In this document: one piece after another, positions 22,274 to 32,800 of the stretch
How positions within the stretch are numbered: the stretch's first letter is position 1
Layout: every line of letters begins with the position of its first letter
The notes under the pieces: model-generated
Seen by the model: the letters and a program-made list of their open reading frames with translations, nothing else
The model's database searches: none
Told to the model about the DNA's origin: nothing
Translations under genes and position numbers: made by a program
Source: Pteria penguin
Lineage: Eukaryota; Mollusca; Bivalvia; Pterioida; Pteriidae
Direction of reading: 5' to 3'
Assembly (NCBI GenBank): GCA_035048485.1
Contig: CM068585.1
Location: forward strand, 52,392,410 to 52,456,409
DNA length: 64,000 nucleotides

Positions 22274-23393
22274 AGGCCCTGTCCCATTGGGATTTTTAAG
22301 CCAATGCATGAGAAACGACATTCATTTTAATGCAAAACGCTGGAAAACGGGGTAGGGCCCGAAACCTCAATATGCAGAAACGTTCTCAACGCACACAGAA
22401 CGTCCATGTAATGCATAAACAACTTTCGTCCGACGATGACAGCGTATGCCCAACGCACACTAGTAGATATTGTTCAATCTATTTTTCAATTTACCTGTTA
22501 ACGTTCTCATAATACATAACGCGTAACCTCGCAAGGTTTGTCTAACGACTTGACAACGACCTACAACGTTCAAACAACTTATCGATATTGAAGTTCATCA
22601 AACAATGACGGAGGCATGCAAAGAAAGTTGATGAATGAGGCGGGATCCTCTGTTCAAGTTCGACCATTAGTTGATCGTATATTCCAAACTCTTCTCTCCT
22701 GGCAATCCACATTCTCACCCTGTGTTTCCTACACTTAATTCTTTTGTTTCTCATAATATACAAAGGTAAATCCATGCTATTGATTTGATGAAATAAAATA
22801 GATAGTTTTAATACCTTAGAGAAAAATTAGGTTCCACCATTTTAAAAACATGCAGTACTTTAGAAAATCGTTGTATAGGGGACATATTTTGTTCATCTAG
22901 TAGTAAAAAGTCATTTAATATCAACAATACGTTAATGTCGTTCTCAGGACGTTCGGTACAGGCCAAAGTCGTTACGCTGTCGTTTGGCACACGTTGAGGA
23001 CGTTGCAGGACACTAGACTTGTGTAGGTGTTAGCCATGCGCTCCCTTATCGTTACATAGTCGTTGGAATTATCGGCGACATCGCAACGTGTTTATAAACT
23101 TACGAGGAATGACTGCACATGGCACAGTAACGCATGTCTAGCGTGTGCTGGGCAACCTCATAACGACCACATAAGTTACATTTGGACGCTGAACAGTCGT
23201 CGGAAGTTTTGTGCATGCATAAAATGTATGCGATCACAACGCATACCAACCCCTCCGACGTTCAAGAAACAAGAAAGCGACCACACAGTGATCAAAACTT
23301 ACTCGACGTCCATCAATTTTCCTCGACGTGTTGGAAAATTAGCTTGGTCGTTCCTCATACGTTGGCCCAAAAATCCCGGTGTGATATGGCCTC
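22274..23393. mobile_element. Nested non-autonomous DNA transposon with TIRs of about 50 bp
   Basis: The left end AGGCCCTGTCCCATTGGGAT continues with TTTTAAGCCAATGCATGAG and AAACGAC. The inverse of the right end reads GAGGCCATATCACACCGGGA, TTTTTGGGCCAACGTATGAG, GAACGAC. The interior is rich in ACGT-type words (AACGTTC, CGTTGAG, CGCATAACG-like) and CpG, unlike the surroundings. Its open frames (23,063-23,433) are chance products of low stop content. Confidence 0.65.
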
Positions 23394-24517
23394 AAGACCG
23401 TACATTACAAAACCTAGCTTGAAAATATTGTAATATTGTCTTAAACATGTGTTCCATGACCACACAATAAACGTACGGGTTTTTATGTGCCTGACACTAG
23501 TTTCCCAATTTACAATATTTCATCAACGTCTGTGAAGATGCTATTGGAATAAAATTGATCTAACATGTATTCTTTCAAACGCGTTATTACGAATATGCGC
23601 TAATGCACAAATGCGCTATCACTAACAATAGGAAATCAGCGCGATAGGTCCTATCACATATAGTGTCCGAAAAAAGCCTCTCTCGATGCTTGAATGCTGT
23701 AACATTGTATAAAAGCGCAATGGGATGATAGAACGTTTAGTCCAGTCGAAACAGACAAAAAGGGAGGTTCTTGCAACTAAATGCGAGGAGTGCTTTGTTC
23801 TTGTTTTTGTCAATTTCATGTTATTTTATGATTTACAAACAGATACAAAATCTAGATCAACATATAAATGCAATTAATTGCTTTCCTGTTACTTGGTCGA
23901 AGTGGATTGAAAATTGTAGTATGAATTTGGAAAAAAAAAACTTTGCTAAAAAGGAGGGTAAATAGTGAAATTATAATCATTCTATAGATTAATACACAAT
24001 TATTTCAGATACTGGGTGATATATGCTAAACGGATTTCATAATAACATTAAATAAAGAAACTGTATTTGGAAAAACATCATCATAGAAGGGACGTAAATG
24101 TGTTTCTATATTTATGTAATTATGTAATTTATGTTTTGTTCAAAACAGAATTTCTGAAATAATATATGGTTTCATGTAAATATATCCTCCTCCTTTCAAA
24201 GAAAATGCCATGTTGTTTTGTTTTTGTTTTTATTTATTTATTTTTTGTTTTATGTGCGTGTGTTTGATTATGTGTTTGTTTGGGGTTTTTTTTTGTTGTT
24301 TGCTTTTGTTTTTTTTTTATTTGGGGGTGGGGGATCGGGAAAATGCACCCTAGAACACCCTCACCTTGGAAAAGGGGGCGCTGGCTCCACCCAAGCATTT
24401 TCCTGTAACGTTACAAAATATTATCACCTTTACCTTAACCTATCATAACCTTTACGGTAGTATCATATTACGGTATCATTTCCTCGAAATCACCATATCA
24501 ATAGACATTTAAAATTT
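23394..24517. other. Rest of the outer element's interior
   Basis: AT-rich with a long T/G-rich run at 24,215-24,330 that creates a spurious hydrophobic plus frame. No gene seen. Confidence 0.4.
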
Positions 24518-24699
24518 GTCGGAGTAAAAAGCGTCGGAGTGAAAAGTGTCGAAGTAAAAAGTGTCGGAGTAAAAAGTCTCAGAGTGAAAAACGTCGGAAT
24601 TAAAACTGTCGGAGTAACAGGATTATCACGGTGCCATGAACTATGGTCAGAATACATTATGCGATAAAACACAACTGAAGCGGGCATGATACGCCTGTG

Positions 24700-24890
24700 T
24701 GTTTTTTAAATAAAAAACGAAGAAGTACCGACCTATTACCCAGTGTCGAGGTCTAAAAAGGGAGGTTAAAGTATGAACTTGCCACACACAAACCATTGCG
24801 AACCCGGAAAATAAACATTCGAGGTTGAAACCAGGTGCCTGGAGAAAGTGAGCGTCTCCTGTTTGCATGAAACACCCGCCGCAACAATTA
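24700..24890. repeat. Dispersed repeat of the CCAGGTGCCTGG type (homologous to 35,185-35,350)
   Basis: It aligns with 35,185-35,350: AAAA(A)CGAAGAAGTACCGA, GCGAACCC, AACCAGGTGCC, GAGCGTCTCCTG against AAGCGTCCCCTG, then AACACCCG. Shorter matches lie at 27,620-27,665, 32,590-32,800 and 61,195-61,410. Confidence 0.6.
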
Positions 24891-25119
24891 TATTGAAAAA
24901 TGTCAAGCGATAAATAGATAGACTGAGCAGCTTGTTTACCTTGGAATCCGTACTACTGAGTTAAATGATAAGATGTAAAGTCAAATTGCATATCCGAAAC
25001 TTTCGCCTCTTCAGATGTTCTGTCAATTTGTCAAATATCAGTATTATTAATCAAAAGCAACATATGCTGAAAAATTGTAATTTTTATTACCTCTTGCAAT
25101 TAACGTGGGAAATACCAGC

Positions 25120-25965
25120 TTCAGACTAAACACTGTCATTATGTTTGAGGTTAAAGGGGTAACCTTCCGTGACCATGTTTCAGTTTGGCTCATACTGGTT
25201 GAAACTGGAAGTAAAACATCAAGAAGCCATGTTTTTATATTTTTGTTATTATCACTTAGGAATGGTTAATCTCATCTGTTCTAATGATTAATCTATTAAC
25301 CTAATAAGTTCTAGACATTAAAACTGTTAAGTTGAGCAAGGCCTTCTGAAGAGGTTTCGAAAGAAGGGTATACAATATTGCTCTTTATCACTTACTACAG
25401 CTCATAACATCAAAAGCTGGTCAGTCAAAACCACATCTTTATTGTATATGGGACATGCAGAACAAAGATGAATAAACACAAATGTTTACATGTAATGTTG
25501 TTGCAGAACCGGCAAAGGACGTTCAACTGAACTGACAAATGACACGAAATGGGTGTAGTTTCCCGATGTACGGACCCAACAATATTGAGTTACAGTTAAC
25601 AAAATCATGTGTAATGGGTAAAGAAGAACCTCTGATGAAATAGATCTGTAATCTATCTCGTATGACAACAGCTTTGTGATCTTTTGTTTTTTTGCATTAA
25701 TCACACATGGATTATTTCACTTATTTTATGTACTTCATGAAATTATGGTTGTTGAATGTGAATCATGAATATATTTTTGAGAAATCATCATGAACTTGAC
25801 GGATAATTATTATTCCTATCTGAAAAACTAGTGTCATCAGCGTGTTGTTCATATATCATTTTCATTGATCTTTACTTGAGTTCCTATTTGAACGACAGAA
25901 TGTCACCGAGGAACCTTAATTGTAAATATCCTATTCTGTTATTCAACAATATACATAAAAATGTT
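25120..25965. repeat. Dispersed repeat, short copy (ends shared with 49,090-51,180)
   Basis: The left part (25,140-25,330) matches 49,090-49,245 (GAGGTTAAAGGG, ACCATGTTTCAG, TGGTTGAAA). The right part (25,910-25,965) is nearly identical to 51,110-51,170 (GGAACCTTAATTGT, ATATCCTATTCTGTTATTCA). The other copy carries extra repeats between the two ends. Confidence 0.55.
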
Positions 25966-26455
25966 TGTATATTTTCGTATTTAATGATGTAGTTTTTCTA
26001 TGAAATGTATTGGAACATCAATGTAAGTCTGAATAAATTAACTGAAATTACTGTTCAAAAAGACTGGCATTTTTTATGATACTTTACCTTAACCGCCGTT
26101 ATTAATGAAACGGTGAAAGTGTACATTATATGTTAATGCTGGTTTCCTTTTATAATAAAAAGTTATGATATGTCCAAACATAAAGATAGAAATTGATTAC
26201 AATGAATGTATCCCATGAACAGTGTGTAATGATCGCTGCTTGCAGATGCCGATGTTGTATATTTGGTCACTACGGAAGAAGAGCTTATTTTTGTCTTACC
26301 ATTATGTCTAGTGTGATATCATGACCGAAAAAAATCCCTGTGTTTGAAAATATAAAGTGGTATAATGGAAATGTGTTCTATATAAATAACATACCAATAT
26401 TTGACAGTTATTATATTATACAATGAACTGGCATGTACTTTGAATTTCTTCTTAT
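25966..26455. other. AT-rich stretch, no gene seen
   Basis: Short frames only; ends at the start of the duplicated block. Confidence 0.4.
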
Positions 26456-26589
26456 TATGATGTACATTATATGTTAATATATATGTCAAATATATGTTAA
26501 GCGACATCAAACTCAAGTAAACCGTACTCTTGCATGATGCCACATCACGTCGTTTATTTAATTTTACGACATTTACTTTGTTAATAATC

Positions 26590-26591
<2 letters not shown>

Positions 26592-26631
<40 letters not shown>

Positions 26632-26632
26632 T
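26592..26632. repeat. (TTTA)n microsatellite
   Basis: About ten tetranucleotide units. The matching place in the other copy (55,310-55,335) has only a few. Confidence 0.9.
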
Positions 26633-26715
26633 TATTTTTGCTGTTACTGTTGTCGTAATCTTAAATACTCAAAATATGTGCATGTACAAGCGGTGGCAAC
26701 TATGGTTATAGGTTA

Positions 26716-26716
26716 C

Positions 26717-26775
<59 letters not shown>

Positions 26776-26925
26776 TAATAATAATAATAATAATAGTAAT
26801 ATTAACAACAACCACCACAACAATAATAATAATGATAATAATAATAATAATAGTAAAAATAATAATAATAACAATAACAAATAATGATGATAATAATAAT
26901 AATAATAATAATAATAAACTACGAC
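26716..26925. repeat. (AAT)n microsatellite
   Basis: Long ATA run with AAC, CAC and AGT variants. The paralogous site is 55,485-55,740. Poly-Asn frames here are artefacts. Confidence 0.95.
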
Positions 26926-27329
26926 GGCTTAACCGGTTCCAAGATACAGTGTAAGGAAAGGCGATAATGCGCGTTCTTGGACTTACTTCGTTATATGGAC
27001 GGGAACTGCATCATTACCTGGGTAATTTCCATCCACATTCTTAGATTTATCCCTTATTATTTTATTTTTCTTATCAATATTTTCAGTCTATAGTGAGTTT
27101 TAATTCAACAACGTTTTGTTTCGATCACAAGACACGTAATAAACCCTGCGATAGGCACAATGACGTGACGCGAAACGAAAATGGCAGTAGGTTTACGTAT
27201 GTAATAAATAGCCTTGATTTGTAATTATTCATAACATAATCTTAACTATTAAATAAAATAAATGGAAACATCGTTTTCCACAGCAGAAACGTCCATTTAT
27301 AATACATCGAAGACTTTACTGCTAGCTAG

Positions 27330-27815
27330 AGGGCTAGACGACTTCCAGATAAGCTACCCAACCAGGGTTATATATGTGCTAGACTAACAACGTCACTGAG
27401 GAAGTTATATGGCCGATACGAAACCCTTATTACTCGATATGATATCTCGTTATCCAGAATTTTAAATGATATTCTGGACGGAGACCGATTCCGATCATTA
27501 TACACAGATTTGACATCTTCTTTACTAGAAGGTTACCTACTTTGACTTCTCCATATATGAATATATATGGAAATTATACGATTTGACTCTTTCTAAGGGG
27601 TATATGTAATGGGTGTTTATAACAAGCAGGAGATACTCACTCTCCCCGGGCACCTGATCACACTTCATCATAGGTTTTCACATATGCTTTTTAAGTAGAC
27701 AGTTTGCGTTATTCTCTACTTGATTTTGCCTTTCACTGATTTTGTATGTCCTCTGGTTTCATGATGATCGGACTTATAATAGGTTGGATTTATTCGTCAT
27801 CTTTACATTTCTCTT
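27330..27815. repeat. Insertion private to the left duplicate
   Basis: About 480 bp here has no counterpart at 56,215-56,228 in the partner block. It contains one of the CTCCCCGGGCACCTG copies (27,640-27,656), so a dispersed element is the likely source. Confidence 0.55.
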
Positions 27816-27886
27816 AAATATAGGTATCACGAATCTTTTACATGTATCCATTAAATACAAAATCTCTCTAGATTTAAAGTTCTTAC

Positions 27887-28116
27887 GGTATCTAGCGTGA
27901 TTATTTCTTAACGACAGGAAACGAGTATCTGTTATCCAGAAGGTATCTCCAAGATCACACCAACGAGGACTGTAGTCGCCTGTATCAGTATGCATTCTGT
28001 TGCTAGTGCTAATATCAACATTGTTCAAGTTGCCAACATCAGCATTGCCAGCACCGTAGACATTATACGTGGATGATCGTACAGCTGGTTGTCTGAGGTC
28101 AAGATTCGCGCCTATA
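27887..28116 (-). pseudogene. Decayed fucolectin-like exon (paralogue of 56,291-56,521)
   Basis: A 230-bp segment between a conserved acceptor (CATCATAG, AG at 28,118-28,117) and donor (ACC|GTAAGA, GT at 27,886-27,885). It encodes LDLRQPAVRSSTYNVYGAGN, then ADVGNLNNVDISTSNRMHTD and a weakened core SPRWCDLGDTFWITD. The intact paralogue has AVDGN and SPWWRVDLGD. Here two residues are swapped, one Trp of the invariant WW is lost and part of RVDLG is deleted, which damages the hallmark of the F5/8-type fold. The last part (ARYRKNF for DIYRKNF) has also changed. No exon 3 follows and no PAN exon precedes it within the duplicated block. It is best read as a gene relic. Confidence 0.75.
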
Positions 28117-29209
28117 CTATGATGAAAACATTTAACCTTGTTATTATTTAATGTGAAATAGCATGATAGAAAATTAATAAAAAGGACATCTGGCGGAAAT
28201 CGCCATGGACATGTGAAGCAAACAAGTATATAAAAAATACGCCACACTTATACAGCACTCAATAAGGACGGCTAACTTAACTGAAAATATGTACAGGCCC
28301 ATCTGCCCACTCAACACAAAAGCAGTTGAAGTCTTTGTTTCAAATGTGTCTGCGTCAAAGAGAAATGAGCAATTCCATACCAAAATATATTCTGGATAGT
28401 TGATATAAGTATCAAAATGAGCTAGGTTGTCAACTTTTAAAACCCGATTGCCCGATTTACCCGATGCTGTAAAAATACGTGTATACCTGAATCTGATTAT
28501 GTACAAAGTCATTTTGAGGATTAAAAAGGTTTTCACATCTAACACAGAATTTCATCTTTGATTTTCTTTACCAGAATAATGAACATAAAAATATAAATAC
28601 ATATATAAAGTGTATAAGTGTATCATATGCACATTTTGACAACAGATATATGTATTGAATCAGGACAATGCATACGGAGGTATTCCTTCCATTTAAAAAC
28701 TTTACAGGTTTTTTATTTGCTACAGTAAATTAGAGGGATATATTCAGAAGAAGTCAGAGGAAGCTTGGAAACCTGGGATTGTGATTACTGTCAGATATTA
28801 ACAGTCCATGAGCAACAATATTGACTTTGTTGATAAAATTAGTTCTATAACATTCATTTAGTACTGTATTTGTAAAGTTATCAGATACTGTAAAGTGATT
28901 CAAATTGATATAAAAATCGGTTTGATGTGAACGCATTCGGAGTTGGAAATCCTACTGATTCGTGTTAGGTCTCTCCGAAAGCAATGAAATACAAAGTTTT
29001 TCTTTCTTTTTTTTTTTTTTTCAAAGGCGCATCTCATTCTCTTATTTAAAAAAGACATCTACACAATCAGATGTTTTGACGCATTATTTACTAACTATAG
29101 TCTGTCTCACTTATACTTGCATTTTCTTCTCTTCTTTGTTTGATTTAATAAAAGGGTACTAAAATGATATGCAAGGGTTAGTACTACAATCATTATCCTT
29201 GCACTTTTT

Positions 29210-31508
29210 CTGCGTATATCACAGGTTTTATCTAGTGTTCATCTGATACTTCAGTGCACATATCTTAAAGGTGTTTTGTTCTACATCAAGACATGTTCTT
29301 AATTTTCTTTATAATGTCAGATCTGTAAAGATGCTTTCCGTGATAAAGTAAAGGTTCTTACCATTGTGTTCGACCTCTTGATTCTCAACCTAATTGAATA
29401 GAATTGTTCTTGGCCTTGGATATACCCACTGAGTGATGCCATCCACTGATATCTAGTTAACCCAAATGCATGCGGCACTGATAGTAATACGCACGTACAT
29501 GTCCCTTTGCATTTCATTGTGCACGATGTGCCTGATATCATATGAATTTAAATGTCGGTTGTAAAGCTGTTAACAAAAGGATCTGATAGAGCAGAGTTTT
29601 TATAACCTATACTACTATAAAGGGTACACATTTGTGTGTAAAATTATCATTATGAGTCTTCAATAGCAGGAATGTACGCCAACATTACTCTTCTCAATGC
29701 ACACCAGCAGACCCACTTACTGTACAACAATGAGCGGAATACAAGGTCATGTGTCAACACTAGTAACATGCCACTGCGGAGAACTGAGTGTAAAGATCCA
29801 TAACTCCAATGTTAATTAGGAATTAATTATTTGTTCTTTAACACCTTCATTCTCTCCTCTGAAACGTCCTGAAAATGTTTTAACCTAATCCATGTAGCAC
29901 TATATAAGTATATGTCAGTTGTTCAATCAATAAATGTACTTATATATGAGGAGCCGTTTTTAGATCAGCAGTTCTTATCCTGTTTTAGATCTGAACTGTT
30001 TGTTAACTGAGATAAAATGCATTTGACACCAACAAGGTATCTTTAATATAAAGCTCCAGTATCAGTGCATTGCAGCAGGTATTTTGTACCACAAATGCTT
30101 CCATGTCAAATGACATAAAGTGTAATATAATAATGAATATTTCTATTTCTATATATGTGAAATAATCTTGATACAACTGTAAATCAATAAAAGCTAATAA
30201 ACCAAAAAATTGATCAGAAGTGAAAAACTAGATATTTTTGACAAATACTTATAAATAAGATCTACACGTTTTAAATTGATACGAAAAATATCATGACGTC
30301 AATATTTCCACTACACAACCTCATCTATATACATGTTCAAAAAGATATGGAGGTAATTATCAAAATCTAAAATTATCTAGTTTAATTCATTTATCCCTTT
30401 TTACATAATATTTAAATCTAACTTGTTTTTTACATGGATATGTTTCATGTGGGTATCTTTGTATGGACCCCATTTACTACCAGCCATTTCACTAGGATTG
30501 GATTATTGAGAACTGACTTCCAGGTTAATATTATCTCGGAGAAAATCACTACTACTTTTCGGATGCACGTTTTTGAAATATTTTTATCTAATCTACATCT
30601 GACACTAAAGTGTGCATATCATAACGTTTTTCTACATAAAAACATATTCTCAGTTTTTTTCTTTATGTCGGAGTCAGATCTGTGAAGATGCCTTTCGTGA
30701 TAAAGTAAAGGTTTTTACGATTGTGTCTGACCTCTTCATTTTCTACTACACTGTACGTTTCCCTTTAAATTTTATCGTGTCTCATGTTATTTTTCTTATG
30801 TAACATGACTTTAAATGTTGGTTGGAAGGCTGTCAACAAAGAGATTTGATAGAGCACTGCAACTGAAAATTATAGTACAAGGAGTACACATTTGTGTGTA
30901 AAATTATCATTATGAGTCTTCAATAGCAGGAATGTACACCAACGTTACTCCACTCAATGTGCACGGTCACACCCGTTTACTATACAACTCTGAGCGCAAT
31001 ATGAGGTGATCTGTCTACACTATTAATATACCGCGGCATAGGAGTACTCAGTGTAAAGAACCATAACTCGCAGAGAAATGCTAATTAAAAACTACTTGTT
31101 TATTCGTTAACACCTCCATTCTCTCTTCTAAAATGTCCTGAAAACTTTGAACCTAAACGATATAGCGGTATGTAAGTATTTCACGGTTATTCAATCAATA
31201 CACGAGGATATGCGTACTTTGTTCTAATCCTGTACTGGACATAACCTTTTGTTTGCTGAGACAAAATGCACTTGATAACAAAAAGGTATCCTTATTGTAA
31301 TTGTCAAATATCATAGTATTGCAGCAGGCATTTTGTACCACAAAAGTTTATAGGTAGAACGATATAAACAAAGAAAATAATAAATATTTCTGTTGCTTAG
31401 ATGTGAAATAATCATAATATGACTGTAAATAAATAATTAAATAAATAAATAAATAAATAAATAAGTAAATAAATATATAAAAACATAAATAAGAAAAATG
31501 ATAATAAT

Positions 31509-31545
<37 letters not shown>

Positions 31546-31750
31546 TTAATAATAATAATAATAAACAAAAAACTTATCAATCAATTGATTGATCATAAGT
31601 ACAAAAATATATATTTTTGACAAATAATTATTAGCAAGATTTACGTTTTCTGAGTTCACACTAATAATAATATGTGGTCATTGTTTCCCTTAAACAATCC
31701 CTTCTATATACAGGTTCTGAAAAAAAATGGAAGAGGTTATCAAAATCTTT
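29210..31750. repeat. Tandem duplication of about 1.26 kb within the left block
   Basis: TCTTCAATAGCAGGAATGTA occurs at about 29,658 and 30,918, with matching flanks (GATAAAGTAAAGGT, GGTATCTTTA or GGTATCCTTA, GATATTTTTGACAAATA or its variant). The right-hand block has one copy (57.6-60.4 kb). Confidence 0.7.
31432..31565. repeat. (AAAT)n and (AAT)n microsatellites
   Basis: An AAAT run to about 31,475, then an ATA run to 31,564. Confidence 0.9.
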
Positions 31751-31774
31751 TATCTCTAAACTTTTTCAAGTTTA

Positions 31775-32025
31775 TTTGGCCATAACAGAGTAAACTTGAA
31801 ATTAAGTTTAGTAGCAAAATTGATTCCAAGTTTAGTACTAAACTTGATTCCAAGTTTATTCCAAGTGCACTTCAAGTTTAGTCTACTTTCTATATACGAA
31901 ACTGGATAATTGTAATAAACAAACATGAAAAGTAAAGTTGATGTCACGTGCAGTTGACTAAACTTTATGACTGGTTTTCATGACAAAAAACTAAACTTGA
32001 AGTGCACTTGTCAAGTGCATTTGAA
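31775..32025. mobile_element. Small palindrome-rich foldback element
   Basis: 31,862-31,882 and 31,990-32,010 are a perfect 21-bp inverted pair. 31,827-31,846 is itself a perfect 20-bp palindrome (CAAGTTTAGTACTAAACTTG). CAAGTTTA and TAAACTTG words recur throughout. The segment is absent from the partner block near 60,360, so it is an insertion. Confidence 0.6.
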
Positions 32026-32589
32026 TGTAAGGTTAGGCTGCACCGAACTGTATACCAAGAAATGAAAAAACAAATAAAATACGGACGGAAAAGTACATCA
32101 TTGCATGTGGTGCACGATGTATTAGTTTTCAATCTTTTTTTTTTTTTTTTTTTTTTGTTTGTTTTTGTTATTTATTTATTTTTTTTGTTTCGTGCTATAA
32201 CTCTATCTAACGAAAACAATTTAGATTCATACCTTATCATATAAGTTCTTTCAAACATGTTTTATACTCTCAGAAATTGGTCGGTGCATCATTTCTCACC
32301 ATCTCTAATATTCCGTCGCGGGAAATTACGTCCGGGAAAAAAATTTCGTGGATGAAATATACCTCCAATTGTCTCCCGCTTTTAGCGTGAAGACATTAAA
32401 TCTCATTAGTCTGTCTGTCCTTCCGTCTGTCATAAATCTTTAATTTTGGTCATAACTTTTAACCGTAAGACGTAGAGCCTTGTTGTATGAACCGCCCTAC
32501 CACTTACATTTTAAAAATTCTTTACAGAATTTACATTTTAAAAAATAATCAGGAAATTCCGAGACGTTATTAATTGGGGGATTTTTTTA

Positions 32590-32800
32590 CGTGTGTGACT
32601 AGCCAAACAGGTGACGCTCACTCTTCTCGGGCACCTCCGGTATTACCTCTCAATTTCACGGGTCAGTGAATGTCCACTCTGATAAATTGTTATTAGTGCC
32701 ATAGTCAAGTCACACCAGTTATTTTCGTATTATGCATTTTCCTACTGTAATAATTAAATCCATTTTCTGGAGATATGTGCAATATATATCTGGCCCTTCG
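32590..32800. repeat. Dispersed repeat, inverted relative to 61,195-61,410
   Basis: The reverse complement of 61,195-61,410 is collinear: GACGCT..ACTCTTCTCGGGCAC, TTTCA(C/T)GGGTCAGTGAATG, then ATATATCTGGCCCTTC. It sits next to, but is oriented against, the duplicated block. Confidence 0.6.

Larger units (their letters stand above)
22150..24614. mobile_element. Non-autonomous element with inverted ends made of 15-bp tandem units
   Basis: The left end (22,150-22,209) reads CTCCGACACTTTTTA, CTCCGACGCTTTTTA, TTCCGACAA.. and CTCCGAC. The right end (24,518-24,614) has seven units of 15 bp, GTCGGAGTAAAAAGC, GTCGGAGTGAAAAGT and variants, in inverse orientation. So each terminus is a short tandem array and the arrays face each other across about 2.3 kb. 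A separate element is nested inside. No transposase frame is visible, and I could not settle the target site duplication. Confidence 0.65.
26455..32400 (+). repeat. Duplicated block, left copy (direct, diverged; partner 54,240-60,850)
   Basis: Same-orientation matches run in the same order through both blocks: TATATGTTAAGCGACATCAA, GCCACATCACGTCGTT, the AAT microsatellite, ACTACGACGGCTTAACCGGT, the fucolectin exon, TCTTCAATAGCAGGAATGT and GTGGATGAAATAT near the end. This copy lacks about 950 bp around exon 3, carries an insertion of about 480 bp at 27,330-27,815, and has an internal tandem duplication (period about 1.26 kb, 29.2-31.75 kb). Confidence 0.8.

Noticed and set aside
23063..23433. 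Two long overlapping plus frames (119 and 83 codons)
   Set aside because: They lie in the CpG-rich interior of a nested TIR element where stops are rare by composition; the peptides show no domain.
26678..26884. Poly-Asn frame, and poly-Ile/poly-Tyr frames at 55,370-55,792
   Set aside because: Pure translations of AAT/ATT microsatellites.
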